Shown here: positions 24,172 to 33,683 of the stretch, one piece after another
Layout: every line of letters starts with the position of its first letter
How positions within the stretch are numbered: position 1 is the stretch's first letter
NCBI GenBank assembly: GCA_019637075.1
Contig: JAHBWI010000010.1
Coordinates: 1-64,000 of the forward strand
Source of the DNA: Nitrospiraceae bacterium
Lineage (GTDB): Bacteria; Nitrospirota; Nitrospiria; Nitrospirales; Nitrospiraceae
Reading direction: 5' to 3'
Length of the DNA stretch: 64,000 nt
Made by a program: the position numbers and the translations under genes
Notes under the pieces: generated by a model
What the model saw: only the letters and a program-made list of their open reading frames with translations
Told to the model about the DNA's origin: nothing
Database searches by the model: none

Positions 24172-25956
24172 ATGAGGAATCTGAGGAAGAAAGTGAAGCC
24201 GGCGTTGATCGTCGGTGCCGCCGTGGGGGCTTTGCTCTTCACGGCAAGCATGGGGATGGTCGCTCACGCTGCCGATGTCCCTGAAGGCTTCAAATCTGGA
24301 GAATTGGCACCGGCACCTCCTGCTGACATGATTGAAGCAGGTAAGCGTGTCTATTTCACGAAGTGTGTCTGGTGTCATGGCGTGGATGGAGCCGGTGATG
24401 GCCCTGGTGCCGACCGCCTGTGGCCCCGTCCGCGCAACTTCAATCAGGGTACGTTCAAGATTCGCCACACGGCGAGTGGTGAGTTGCCCTTGTTCAACTA
24501 CAATGAGAAGGCTGTCGACTCTGGCAAGAACGACTTGCTGGATACGGTGACTCACGGTTTGCCTGGCTCGGCTATGCCGCCGTGGGAAGGTATCTTGACT
24601 GAGGAACAGCGTATCCAAGTCTTGGCCTATGTGACGACTCAGCTGGTCAAGGATCGGAAGTTTACGGACAAGGCTTCTGAAACTCAGACGGTGCTGCAGC
24701 TCAGCACGTTGAAGCCTTCTGAGCCAACTGAAGAAAGCGTGAAGCGCGGTGGCGAACTGATCGTTGAGAAGAAATGTATTGAGTGCCACGGCCTTGAGGG
24801 GCGCGGCGATGGCAACGCCTTCAACCTGAAGGACGACTGGGGCTTTTCCATCCAACCGGCGAACTGGCACAAGTGCTGGAACTTCCGGGGAAGCAGGCAG
24901 GATCCTTACAACGTTCGGAACATTTTCCGAACGTTCTCGACCGGTCTGAACGGTACGCCAATGCCGTCCTTCGCCGACAGTACTTCGGTGGAGGAGCGCT
25001 GGAACATTGCGAATTTTGTAAATTCGTTGTGCGAGCGCGACGGTGAAGGCAAGCCCCTCGGTATCGATCCTCTGACGGATAAGCCGAAGATCAACTTCGT
25101 AGTGCCGTCCTCTCCGGTCGAAGGGGATATTTCCGACGATCCTGAGAGTGAAATGTGGAAGAAGCAGGGGCGCCGTTACGTTGCGATGGGCGGTCAGATC
25201 ACCCACAAGCCGCGTAACTTCGTCAATCGTATCGACGACGTCTGGGTTAAGTCTCTCTACAACGAGAAGCAAGTGGTGTATCTGATTCAGTGGGACGATC
25301 GGACCAAGAGCGTGGCAGAGGGCAAGTTGCCCTGGGCTCCGACTCAAGTCAACGTCGAAAACTTTGGTGTGAAGGAACAGGCACCGAAGACTGGCGAAGA
25401 AGGTTCCATTGCCGCTGCTCAGAACAATTACACCACGTACAACGACGCGATTGCGTTCCAATTCCCGATCAAGTGGCAGGAAATTCCCGCTCCGTTCAAG
25501 CCGCGGTACCTCTGGGGCGATGCGAAGTTCAATGCCGACATCATCAAGTGGGAAGCTGACGGGTCCCTGCGTTCCTTCAAGGGAACGGGATGGGATCAGG
25601 ACTTTGAAGAGCGCGATGACTTCGAAGAGAAGATCAAGCTCATGAAGTCTGAGTGGAAGAACGGCCGTTGGACAGTCATGATCTCCCGTCCGCTTACTGG
25701 TAGTAAGGACGATTATGACGAGTACACCCGGTTTGATGTCGGGAAGTACATTCCGATGGTCTTCTTTGCTTGGGATGGTCACAATGGTGATGCCGGACGT
25801 AAGATGGCCGTGTCGGCCTTCTACTACACGATTCTGGAACCGCCGATCCCTCGTGAGGTCTATATCTATCCGGCGATCATCGCCGTCGGTGTGGTCATTC
25901 TCGAGGGTTGGGTGCTGACTCGTCGCGCCAACAGGAAGAAGGGCAAGAGCCTGTAG
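24172..25956 (+). CDS. Diheme cytochrome c fused to an NxrC-like (EB_dh) domain and a C-terminal anchor
   Basis: 594 residues. ATG 24172 is preferred because GAGG lies six bases upstream and a signal peptide follows (VGAAVGALLFTASMGMVAHA-AD); earlier in-frame starts overlap the previous gene. CVWCH is at 65-69 and CIECH at 202-206, each with a downstream Met in a PMP/AMPPW context. Residues about 310-550 resemble the heme b-binding ethylbenzene dehydrogenase gamma domain also found in NxrC (VYLIQWDDRTKS, GKYIPMVFFAWDGHNGD). One helix near the C-terminus (IYPAIIAVGVVILEGWVL) anchors it. The fusion could connect an NXR-type gamma subunit to a cytochrome chain. Confidence 0.8.
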   Translation: MRNLRKKVKPALIVGAAVGALLFTASMGMVAHAADVPEGFKSGELAPAPPADMIEAGKRVYFTKCVWCHGVDGAGDGPGADRLWPRPRNFNQGTFKIRHTASGELPLFNYNEKAVDSGKNDLLDTVTHGLPGSAMPPWEGILTEEQRIQVLAYVTTQLVKDRKFTDKASETQTVLQLSTLKPSEPTEESVKRGGELIVEKKCIECHGLEGRGDGNAFNLKDDWGFSIQPANWHKCWNFRGSRQDPYNVRNIFRTFSTGLNGTPMPSFADSTSVEERWNIANFVNSLCERDGEGKPLGIDPLTDKPKINFVVPSSPVEGDISDDPESEMWKKQGRRYVAMGGQITHKPRNFVNRIDDVWVKSLYNEKQVVYLIQWDDRTKSVAEGKLPWAPTQVNVENFGVKEQAPKTGEEGSIAAAQNNYTTYNDAIAFQFPIKWQEIPAPFKPRYLWGDAKFNADIIKWEADGSLRSFKGTGWDQDFEERDDFEEKIKLMKSEWKNGRWTVMISRPLTGSKDDYDEYTRFDVGKYIPMVFFAWDGHNGDAGRKMAVSAFYYTILEPPIPREVYIYPAIIAVGVVILEGWVLTRRANRKKGKSL

Positions 25957-25983
25957 TCTTCTTGTCGGCATGAGGTAAGTATA

Positions 25984-26020
25984 CGAGGGGGTGAGGAAAC
26001 TCACCCCCTCGTTGTTTTTG
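25984..26020 (+). terminator. Rho-independent terminator closing the oxidase-cytochrome cluster
   Basis: A perfect 12-bp stem, CGAGGGGGTGAG (25984-25995) with CTCACCCCCTCG (26000-26011), a GAAA tetraloop and TTGTTTTTG after it. It marks the end of the cluster. Confidence 0.95.
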
Positions 26021-26044
26021 TTCTCGGGGACGACCGAGGAAGAA

Positions 26045-26668
26045 GTGACACAGCTGCCCATGATTTCAGACGTTGCTGGTGTTCTGATCGCTGGGGGAAA
26101 GAGCCGACGTATGGGGCGTGACAAACGCTTTCTGGCAGTGTCTGGCCGATCCTTGTTTGATCGCACGTTGGATGTCTTGGAGTCGGTGTTCAAAGAGATC
26201 ATCGTGGTGCTGGCCGAGCCAGTTCCCGAATTGGATGTCAGGGGATTTCAGGTGGTTTATGATGCAATCCCGAATTGCGGGAGCCTCGGCGGGTTATATA
26301 CGGGATTGCGATCCACCCCATTGCCGCGCGTTTTCGCAGTGGCGTGTGACATGCCGTTTCTCAATCCCAGCCTCGTCAGGTACTTCTCCAAGTTCGACTC
26401 GTCCGCGGACATTGTCGTCGCTGAGCTGGCGACCGGTGTCCATCCCATGCATGCGGTGTATTCGCAGAAGTGTCGACCACTACTTGAGGCTATGGCGCAG
26501 CGGGGGGATCTGAAGATTCAACGGTTGTTCCTCGAACCCGACTTACTAGTCCGGGTCGTGCGTGAGGCGGAACTGGCACCGCTGGACCCTGGCTTGCGCT
26601 CATTTCAGAACATCAATACACCGCAAGATTTGGCATTGGCCGAGTCTCTCCTCCCGCCGGTTTCATAA
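26045..26668 (+). CDS. mobA: Molybdenum cofactor guanylyltransferase MobA
   Basis: 207 residues from a GTG at 26045 with GAGGAAG upstream (ATG 26060 is the alternative). MobA joins GMP to molybdopterin to form the MGD cofactor needed by NXR. The nucleotide-binding motif LIAGGKSRRMGRDK lies at about residues 13-26. YDAIPNCGSLGGLYTGL and ACDMPFLNP follow as in the family. It overlaps the next gene by one base. Demand from the nitrite oxidoreductase explains its presence. Confidence 0.9.
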   Translation: MTQLPMISDVAGVLIAGGKSRRMGRDKRFLAVSGRSLFDRTLDVLESVFKEIIVVLAEPVPELDVRGFQVVYDAIPNCGSLGGLYTGLRSTPLPRVFAVACDMPFLNPSLVRYFSKFDSSADIVVAELATGVHPMHAVYSQKCRPLLEAMAQRGDLKIQRLFLEPDLLVRVVREAELAPLDPGLRSFQNINTPQDLALAESLLPPVS

Positions 26669-27681
26669 TGGTCGCCCCGCGGCCCTCGTCGATCCGTCCC
26701 GGCGTGCTTCTGATTCATCCTGGGACGTTGGGCGATGTCCTGCTTGCTCGCCCCGCCATTGCTCTCCTGCGTCGCCAATTTCCTGAACATGAACTGGCGC
26801 TTGTCTCGGCAGAGGCTGTCGGACAAGTGTTGCTACATGCTCATGAGATTGATCGTCTGTTTTCCTTGGAGCGGAACCATTTGGGCGAGCTCTATGCAGG
26901 GGAGCAGGACATGACCGGAGAGTTTCAGATTTGGCTGAGCCGCTGCGTATTGGGAATTGCTTGGCTAAGCGATGCAGATGAGAGGATCCAGCGGACGCTG
27001 CATGAGGTTGGCGTGCAGACGGTCGTTATGAAATCCCCCGCCTCCAGCGATCTTGCATCGCTCCATCAGACGGCACGCTTCATCGAAACGATCCTCGGGT
27101 CGGAGGGGGGCGCTCCCATAGTCTCCAGGTTAACAGTATCTGAGATCCACAAAGGCTTGGGGTGCGATCTGTTGAGCGATGTGGGCCTGAAAAACCAATC
27201 CGGTCTTGTGGCTGTCCATGTTGGGAGCGGGAGCCGACACAAATGCCTTTCCCCAGCAGTGCTTTCCCATGTAGTTGGGCAGCTGAGTGAGGAGGGGAAG
27301 AGGCCATTCCTGCTGGCAGGGCCGGCGGATGGTGAGTCGCTGCAGGCTGTACGAACGCACATGAGGAAACTGGTTCCGGCAATTGAGGGTGCGGAACTCG
27401 CTGCGGTGGCGGGATTGCTCTCAATGGTAGATCTCTACGTTGGGCATGATTCCGGACTGACCCACTTGGCTGCCGCAGTCGGTCGGCCTACTGTCGCCTG
27501 CTTCGGGCCGACCGATGCTCAGCGGTGGCGGCCTCTTGGCGAGCATGTGCGCACGGTAATCGGGCCGCGCTGTGTCTGCAGCAGCTGGTCAACAGTTCAG
27601 GCCTGTCGTGACAAGCCGTGCTTGGCGATTCCGCCGGAGCAAATTCTGGCCGCCTGCCGGGAGATTTCGGCGCCTTGGTAA
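26668..27681 (+). CDS. Glycosyltransferase family 9 (heptosyltransferase-like)
   Basis: 337 residues. It starts inside the mobA stop (TAATG). The N-terminal HPGTLGDVLLARPAIALL and the C-terminal YVGHDSGLTHLAAAVGRPTV, with GPTDAQRWRP, are the signatures of ADP-heptose:LPS heptosyltransferases, which build the lipopolysaccharide inner core at the cytoplasmic face. A short cysteine-containing tail (CVCSSWSTVQACRDKPC) is also common in this family. No other LPS gene is adjacent, so the acceptor is not known. Confidence 0.85.
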   Translation: MVAPRPSSIRPGVLLIHPGTLGDVLLARPAIALLRRQFPEHELALVSAEAVGQVLLHAHEIDRLFSLERNHLGELYAGEQDMTGEFQIWLSRCVLGIAWLSDADERIQRTLHEVGVQTVVMKSPASSDLASLHQTARFIETILGSEGGAPIVSRLTVSEIHKGLGCDLLSDVGLKNQSGLVAVHVGSGSRHKCLSPAVLSHVVGQLSEEGKRPFLLAGPADGESLQAVRTHMRKLVPAIEGAELAAVAGLLSMVDLYVGHDSGLTHLAAAVGRPTVACFGPTDAQRWRPLGEHVRTVIGPRCVCSSWSTVQACRDKPCLAIPPEQILAACREISAPW

Positions 27682-27706
27682 GCACCAGTCTTCCTGCCTA
27701 GTGATC

Positions 27707-27734
27707 TTGTCTCTGGTTGGCCGGTGTGTTAGAT
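27707..27734 (+). promoter_or_regulatory. Candidate sigma-70 promoter for argS
   Basis: TTGTCT (27707-27712), 16 bases, TTAGAT (27729-27734). The start would be about 40 bases before the GTG at 27781. Confidence 0.4.
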
Positions 27735-27780
27735 TGCCGATTTACTTTTCTCTTTTTCCACGCAGAGTTAGGGGATTCGG

Positions 27781-29526
27781 GTGAGTCAGAGTGTCGTGCA
27801 AGATAAGGTGATCGGCGCGTTGGTTCGCGCCATTGAACGAGCCCAACAACAGGGGTGCCTGAAGGGTACCGCTCTTCCTGCCGTGACCCTTGATGCCCCG
27901 AAGCGCCCGGAATGGGGGGATCTCGCTTCGACCGTTGCGATGTCGATGTCGGCATCCGAGAAGCGGGCTCCGTTTGAGATCGCGCAAATCATCATCGATC
28001 ACATAGAGCAACGAGACGCGCTGTTCGAGCGAGTAGACATCGCCCGGCCCGGTTTTCTCAACCTTACCCTCAAGCGGCAGGTGTGGTTCGATGTCCTTCG
28101 TGAGATCGAATTCCTGGGGGCGGCATACGGTGAATCCAGCATCGGGAAAGGCCGACGGGTTTTGGTCGAGTATGTGAGCGCCAATCCTACCGGCCCCTTG
28201 CATGTAGGCCACGGGCGAGGAGCGGCGGTTGGCCAAGCGTTGGTCCGCCTGTTGCGGGCCACAGGGCACGATGTCGCAAGCGAATACTACATCAATGACG
28301 CGGGCCGTCAGATGAAAATGTTGGGCCTCTCCGTGTTTGCGCGCTACATGGAATTGGCTGGAACGCCGGTCCCATTTCCGGAGGATGGATACCAGGGCGA
28401 GTATATCCGCGAATTGGCCGGTCGCATCAAGGCTGTGAAGGGGGATGCCCTATCAACGCTGCCGGCGCCGGAAGCCGAGGGGCAAGCCAGGGATCTTGCC
28501 TATCGTGAACTGCTGGATCTAATTCGCCGGGACCTTGAGACATTCGGCATCACATTCGAATCCTGGTTCAGCGAAGCCTCGCTGCTGTCTTCAGGAGCGG
28601 TCGCCCAGTCGCTGGCCGAACTCACCAGGCAGGGCCTGCTGTTTGAGCAGGATGGCGCGCTGTGGTTTCGCTCTTCTGCCTATGGAGATGAGAAAGACCG
28701 CGTCGTACGGAAACAGGAAGGTGACTTTACATACCTGGCGTCGGACATGGCCTACCACCGCGACAAGCTCAAGCGTGGCTACGATCTGCTGGTGGATGTC
28801 TGGGGGGCCGACCACCATGGGTATATCCCCCGTATGCAGGCGGTGGTACAGGCCTTTGGGTATCCCAAGGAACGCCTGAAGGTCGTGCTCGTGCAAATGG
28901 TGAATCTGCTCCGCGGCGGGAAGAAGGTGGAAATGTCCAAGCGGGCGGGGGAGTTTATAACCTTGCGCGAGGTTATGGATGAAGTCGGGGCCGATGCGGC
29001 AAAGTTCTTTTTCCTGATGCGGGATTCGAATTCACATCTGGATTTCGATCTTGAACTGGCTAAGCAACAGTCCCAGGAGAACCCGGTCTACTACGTGCAG
29101 TACGCCCACGCGAGAATCGCAAGCCTGCGCCGCGTGGCCGCGTCACGAGGGGTCGCCTGTCCGTTGCCCACCCAGGCGGAATTGGACTGTCTGGGGGATC
29201 CGGACGAACTCGCCATTATCCGAAAATTGTCTGCCTATCCGATGGTAGTGGAAGCCAGTGCGATGGGGCTGGAGCCGCACCGGATCGCCTACTACCTGCG
29301 CGAATTGGCCGGGATGGTGCATCCGTTCTACAACAAGCATCGAATTCTCCCCTCCGCCAGCGAAGGGGATGCCGACGATGCCGCCGGCGCAACCGGCGAA
29401 GGGCGCAAGCAGGAGGCACCCAATCCAGGTTTGACCGGTGCGCGTCTCGCGTTGATGTGGAGCGTCCAGCAGGTGATCCGCAACGGCCTAGGGGTCTTGG
29501 GCGTCGAGGCCCCAGATCAGATGTAG
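27781..29526 (+). CDS. argS: Arginyl-tRNA synthetase
   Basis: 581 residues from a GTG at 27781 with AGGGGAT upstream. The enzyme charges tRNA-Arg with arginine. An N-terminal tRNA-binding domain precedes the class I core with ANPTGPLHVGHGRG (HIGH-type motif at about 141-144) and VEMSKRAG (KMSKS-type, Met385-Lys387). The DALR anticodon-binding region is at the C-terminus. A polar insert near residues 523-548 (EGDADDAAGATGEGRKQE) in that region is unlike compact family members. Otherwise the length is typical. Confidence 0.95.
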   Translation: MSQSVVQDKVIGALVRAIERAQQQGCLKGTALPAVTLDAPKRPEWGDLASTVAMSMSASEKRAPFEIAQIIIDHIEQRDALFERVDIARPGFLNLTLKRQVWFDVLREIEFLGAAYGESSIGKGRRVLVEYVSANPTGPLHVGHGRGAAVGQALVRLLRATGHDVASEYYINDAGRQMKMLGLSVFARYMELAGTPVPFPEDGYQGEYIRELAGRIKAVKGDALSTLPAPEAEGQARDLAYRELLDLIRRDLETFGITFESWFSEASLLSSGAVAQSLAELTRQGLLFEQDGALWFRSSAYGDEKDRVVRKQEGDFTYLASDMAYHRDKLKRGYDLLVDVWGADHHGYIPRMQAVVQAFGYPKERLKVVLVQMVNLLRGGKKVEMSKRAGEFITLREVMDEVGADAAKFFFLMRDSNSHLDFDLELAKQQSQENPVYYVQYAHARIASLRRVAASRGVACPLPTQAELDCLGDPDELAIIRKLSAYPMVVEASAMGLEPHRIAYYLRELAGMVHPFYNKHRILPSASEGDADDAAGATGEGRKQEAPNPGLTGARLALMWSVQQVIRNGLGVLGVEAPDQM

Positions 29527-29544
29527 TGTGAGAGGATCGCGCTG

Positions 29545-30684
29545 ATGCTCAGGTTTGACATCGTCCATGAAGATCATGAGTCCAAGGCTAGGCTGGGACG
29601 ACTACAGACCAACCGGAGTACCGTTGATACTCCGGCTTTCATGCCGGTCGGGTCGTTGGGAAATGTGCGGGGGGTGGATGTCGACGAACTGCAGAAGATT
29701 GGGTACGGCCTGATCCTGAACAATGCTTACCACATGTATTTACGGCCCGGCCACAAGATCGTTCAAGAATTGGGAGGGCTTCACGGATTTACCGGTTGGC
29801 CGCATTCGATCCTGACCGATAGCGGAGGCTTCCAGGTGTTCAGCCTGGCGAAGTTTTGCAAGGTGACCGACGAGGGCGTGACGTTCCAATCGCACATCGA
29901 CGGATCGGCGCGGTTCATCAGCCCGGAAACCTCCATCGAGATTCAGGAATCTTTGGGTGCGGACATTATCATGGCATTCGACCACGTGGTGGCGTTGCCC
30001 GCGTCGGCCGACCACGTACAGGATGCCGCGCGTCGTACGTCCTTGTGGGCACGGCGTTGTCTGACGGCCAAGCGGCGAACGGATCAGTCCTTGTTCGGCA
30101 TCGTGCAAGGGGGGCTGGATCCTGCGGCCCGTGTCGCGTCGGCGCGCGATCTCGTGTCCTTGGCGTTCGACGGCTATGCCGTCGGCGGCTTGTCGGTCGG
30201 TGAAGAGAAGGCCGATATGTACGCGATGCTTGACGTGACGGTGCCGGAACTCCCGAGTGCCAAACCGCGGTACCTGATGGGAGTCGGTATGCCTGAAGAC
30301 CTCGTGGAGGGAGTTGCCAGGGGCATCGACATGTTCGACTGTGTGGTGCCGTCGCGACACGGGCGCACCGGCTGGCTGTTCACGTCATTCGGGCGTGTCG
30401 TTATCAAGCAGGCGCAGTACCTTCGGGATGAACAGCCCATCGATCCGGCTTGCCCCTGTCCCGTCTGTGCCAAATATTCTCGGGCCTACCTGCATCATCT
30501 CTTCGGAATTAAGGAGATGCTGGGAGCCCGGTTGAATACGATTCACAATCTATGGTTTTTCGCTCGGTTGATGCAGGACATCCGGGATGCGATCAAAGAA
30601 GGCCGGTTCAACGAGTTTCGCCGGCGGTTTTACGAAATGTATAAGCCCGACCAGCCGGCGGGAGAGTCCCGAATCGACCTGTAG
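29545..30684 (+). CDS. tgt: Queuine tRNA-ribosyltransferase
   Basis: 379 residues, normal for the bacterial enzyme, which exchanges guanine for preQ1 at position 34 of GU(N) tRNAs. DSGGFQVFSLA holds the general-base Asp92. FDCVVPSRHGRTG holds the nucleophile Asp265. Zinc ligands are CPCPVC...H near residues 305-335. It stands 18 bases after argS and 33 before yajC, the common tgt-yajC-secD-secF order. Confidence 0.97.
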   Translation: MLRFDIVHEDHESKARLGRLQTNRSTVDTPAFMPVGSLGNVRGVDVDELQKIGYGLILNNAYHMYLRPGHKIVQELGGLHGFTGWPHSILTDSGGFQVFSLAKFCKVTDEGVTFQSHIDGSARFISPETSIEIQESLGADIIMAFDHVVALPASADHVQDAARRTSLWARRCLTAKRRTDQSLFGIVQGGLDPAARVASARDLVSLAFDGYAVGGLSVGEEKADMYAMLDVTVPELPSAKPRYLMGVGMPEDLVEGVARGIDMFDCVVPSRHGRTGWLFTSFGRVVIKQAQYLRDEQPIDPACPCPVCAKYSRAYLHHLFGIKEMLGARLNTIHNLWFFARLMQDIRDAIKEGRFNEFRRRFYEMYKPDQPAGESRIDL

Positions 30685-30717
30685 GCGAGACTGGGCGACA
30701 GGAGGACGAACGACATT

Positions 30718-31038
30718 ATGTGGGAATCGGTCGCGTGGGCGCAGGGAACATCCGGAGGCACGGGGCCGGGAAGCAGTTTGCTGTCCCTGGTTCCCTTCGT
30801 GCTGATCTTCGTCATTTTTTATTTCATGCTGATTTTGCCGCAACAAAAGCGCCAGAAGCAGCTCAAGTCGATGATTGAAGGGTTGAAGAAGGGTGACAAG
30901 GTGGTCACGGCGTCCGGCATCTGGGGAACCATTACCAATATGGGCAAAGAGACGGTGACCCTGCAGATCGCGGATAACACCAAAATCAAAATCCAAAAAG
31001 AGCATATTGCTCGGCTGCGCGGCGAGGAAGAAGACTAG
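30718..31038 (+). CDS. yajC: Sec translocase accessory protein YajC
   Basis: 106 residues, one membrane helix (LLSLVPFVLIFVIFYFMLILP) followed by the family motif QQKRQKQ and a basic cytoplasmic beta domain (GDKVVTASGIWGTI). It joins SecDF in the holotranslocon. AGGAGGA stands upstream. Position before secD confirms the call. Confidence 0.95.
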   Translation: MWESVAWAQGTSGGTGPGSSLLSLVPFVLIFVIFYFMLILPQQKRQKQLKSMIEGLKKGDKVVTASGIWGTITNMGKETVTLQIADNTKIKIQKEHIARLRGEEED

Positions 31039-31074
31039 ACGCAGGCTATCGATGGGAGAAGGGTTGGCGGACGT

Positions 31075-32724
31075 ATGAAGAAAGTTGGCGGACGGTTGTT
31101 AGCCTTGGTGACGATGGTCGTCGCCTCGGTCATCTTTTTCTTGCCCTCGTATCAACCGCTGTATCAGGAATTGCCGCGGTGGGTGCGGAATATTTTGCCG
31201 GATAAGGGCATCACGCTCGGCTTGGACCTGCAGGGCGGTATTCACTTGGTGCTCGAGGTGGAAGAGGACCGGGCGGTGGAGATTGCCGTGGAGCGGACGG
31301 TGGTGGCGCTCCAAGATCACTTGGTCGAGAAGAAAATTCCTGCAGAATCAGTCAAGCGGACCGGGGCCTCACGAATCACGATCGGGTTCCAGAACGCAGA
31401 GCTGAAGGCCCAGATCCAGAAGCTGCTGGATGATTTCCCGACCTACCTCGAAGTCGAGTCGGCCGGGTCCGGCAATTCGGTTGTGTGGGACTTGCGCGAG
31501 GCGGAGATCAAGCGGATCAAGGATTCCGCCATCAACCAAGCATTGGAAACCATTCGCAATCGCATCGACCAGTTCGGTGTGGCCGAGCCGCTCATTCAGC
31601 GCCAGGGGCTCAAACAACTCGTTGTCCAGTTACCGGGGATCAAGGATCCCAAGCTGGCTAAGGACCTGATCAAGCAGACCGCATTGCTCGAATTCAAGCT
31701 GCTCGATGAGGAGAACCAGCTCAAAGTGGATATGCCCGGGCGTATCCAGAAGGGCAAGGAGCGAGAAGAGGCCTTTTTCAAGCAGGTGGAAGGCAAGGTG
31801 CCGGAAGGCGATCAAATTCTCTTTGAACGCGTGACGGACAAGGACGGAGGCCAGGAATGGCTGGTGCCTTACCTGGTCAAGAAGCGGGTGATGTTGGCCG
31901 GAGACGTGCTGAGCGATGCCCGGGTGTCCATCGGACAATTCAACGAGCCCTATGTGTCGATCACCTTCGATGCGAAGGGTGCACGGGAGTTCGATCGGAT
32001 TACGGGCGAGAGCGTGAAGCGGCGTATGGCCATCGTGCTCGACAACAATATTTACTCCGCCCCTGTGATCCAGGAGCGCATCACCGGCGGACGGGCGCAG
32101 ATCACCGGCACCTTCTCAATGGAAGAAGCCAACAATCTGGCCATCGTCCTCCGCGCCGGCGCCCTGCCGGCTCCGCTGAAGATCATTCAGGACCTCACCG
32201 TCGGACCATCCCTGGGACGAGACTCGATTGAGAAAGGCGTGCATGCGACATTGTTCGCCGGTCTGCTTGTCGTCGTCTTCATGGCCATCTATTACCGGTT
32301 GTCCGGCGTGATTGCCGACTTCGCGCTGCTGTTGAACCTGATCTGCTTGATCGGGTCCCTCGCCGCGCTGAATGCGACCCTCACGCTCCCTGGCATCGCC
32401 GGCATCATTTTGACGATCGGAATGGGCGTCGATTCCAACGTGCTGATCTTCGAGCGCATTCGGGAAGAGTTGCGACAGGGCAAACCGGTCCGGCTCGCGA
32501 TTGACGGCGGATACGATAAGGCGTTGCTGACGATCGTCGATTCCCACGTCACGACCCTGATCACCGGCTTTGCGCTGTTCCTCTTCGGCACCGGACCGAT
32601 CAAAGGATTTGCCGTGACGCTTTGTCTCGGCATCGCGATCAACCTCTTTACCGCCCTGGTCGGGACCAAGGTCGTCTTCGACCTGTTGAACCAGCGCAAG
32701 AAAATCGAGCAGCTGAGTATTTAG
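31075..32724 (+). CDS. secD: Protein export membrane protein SecD
   Basis: 549 residues. SecD with SecF uses the proton gradient to help pull exported proteins across the membrane. The first helix is near residues 8-28, then LGLDLQGGIHLVLEV (D1 motif), a large periplasmic P1 region, and five helices in the C-terminal third with GMGVDSNVLIFERIREELR (D4 motif, with the functional Asp). It ends 12 bases before secF. Confidence 0.97.
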   Translation: MKKVGGRLLALVTMVVASVIFFLPSYQPLYQELPRWVRNILPDKGITLGLDLQGGIHLVLEVEEDRAVEIAVERTVVALQDHLVEKKIPAESVKRTGASRITIGFQNAELKAQIQKLLDDFPTYLEVESAGSGNSVVWDLREAEIKRIKDSAINQALETIRNRIDQFGVAEPLIQRQGLKQLVVQLPGIKDPKLAKDLIKQTALLEFKLLDEENQLKVDMPGRIQKGKEREEAFFKQVEGKVPEGDQILFERVTDKDGGQEWLVPYLVKKRVMLAGDVLSDARVSIGQFNEPYVSITFDAKGAREFDRITGESVKRRMAIVLDNNIYSAPVIQERITGGRAQITGTFSMEEANNLAIVLRAGALPAPLKIIQDLTVGPSLGRDSIEKGVHATLFAGLLVVVFMAIYYRLSGVIADFALLLNLICLIGSLAALNATLTLPGIAGIILTIGMGVDSNVLIFERIREELRQGKPVRLAIDGGYDKALLTIVDSHVTTLITGFALFLFGTGPIKGFAVTLCLGIAINLFTALVGTKVVFDLLNQRKKIEQLSI

Positions 32725-32736
32725 GAAGGAGCGGGC

Positions 32737-33654
32737 ATGTTCCAGATTCTGGGAAAGACGAATGTCGATTTCATGGGCAAGCGCAACATCGCGTTTGCCT
32801 TCTCTGGAGTACTAGTTCTCCTGGGCATCATTGCGGTCATTCAGATTGCGCGTGGGGCCGCCAATCTGGGGATCGATTTCGCCGGCGGAACGGCGGTGCA
32901 ATTGAAGTTTGAGCAGCCGATTCGAATCGATGAAGCGCGCAAGGCCTTGGAAGCCAACGGGCTTGGAACGGCGGAGTTGCAGGAGTTCGCGCAGGATAAC
33001 AAGTTGCTGATCCGGATGAAGGCCTCGACCACCATCGAGGAAAAAGTCGCGGAGCGGGTGACGGCGGTCTTCACCAAAGAATTTCCGGGCAACAAATTCG
33101 TGATCGACTCGAGCACCGAGATCGGTCCTACGATCGGGAAGAAGCTGCAGGAAGATGCGCTCATCGCGGTGTTGATTTCATTCGTCGGCATCATCTTGTA
33201 CATCGCCGTGCGCTTCGAGCTCCGATTTGGGGTCGCCGCTGCGCTCGCCACGTTTCACGACGTACTGGCGGTGCTCGGGGCGTTCTACATACTGGATCGG
33301 GAGATTACGCTGCTCGTGATTACCGCGTTATTGACGTTGGCCGGGTATTCGCTCACGGACACTGTTGTGGTGTTCGACCGCATCCGTGAGAATTTGCGGA
33401 CGCGCCGGCGCGAGCAGGAAGGCGAGATCATCAACAACGCCATCAATCAGGTTCTCAGCCGCACCATCGTGACGAGTCTCACGGTGGTGATCGTGCTGAT
33501 CCCGCTCACCCTGTCCGGCGGCGAAGTGCTGCACGACTTCTCCCTCGCTCTGCTGTGGGGGGTAATTTTTGGAACCTACTCCTCCGTATTCGTGGCCAGC
33601 CCCTTGTTGCTGCTGTGGCCAGGCAGCGCCGGCAGCTTGATCAAGCGCGCATAG
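32737..33654 (+). CDS. secF: Protein export membrane protein SecF
   Basis: 305 residues with six helices. GIDFAGGTAVQLKF (first periplasmic motif) and YSLTDTVVVFDRIRENLR (D4-type motif) identify SecF. AAGGAG stands before the ATG. It completes yajC-secD-secF. Confidence 0.97.
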   Translation: MFQILGKTNVDFMGKRNIAFAFSGVLVLLGIIAVIQIARGAANLGIDFAGGTAVQLKFEQPIRIDEARKALEANGLGTAELQEFAQDNKLLIRMKASTTIEEKVAERVTAVFTKEFPGNKFVIDSSTEIGPTIGKKLQEDALIAVLISFVGIILYIAVRFELRFGVAAALATFHDVLAVLGAFYILDREITLLVITALLTLAGYSLTDTVVVFDRIRENLRTRRREQEGEIINNAINQVLSRTIVTSLTVVIVLIPLTLSGGEVLHDFSLALLWGVIFGTYSSVFVASPLLLLWPGSAGSLIKRA

Positions 33655-33683
33655 CCGTCGCGGGGTTGGGGCAGCCGTCGTAC

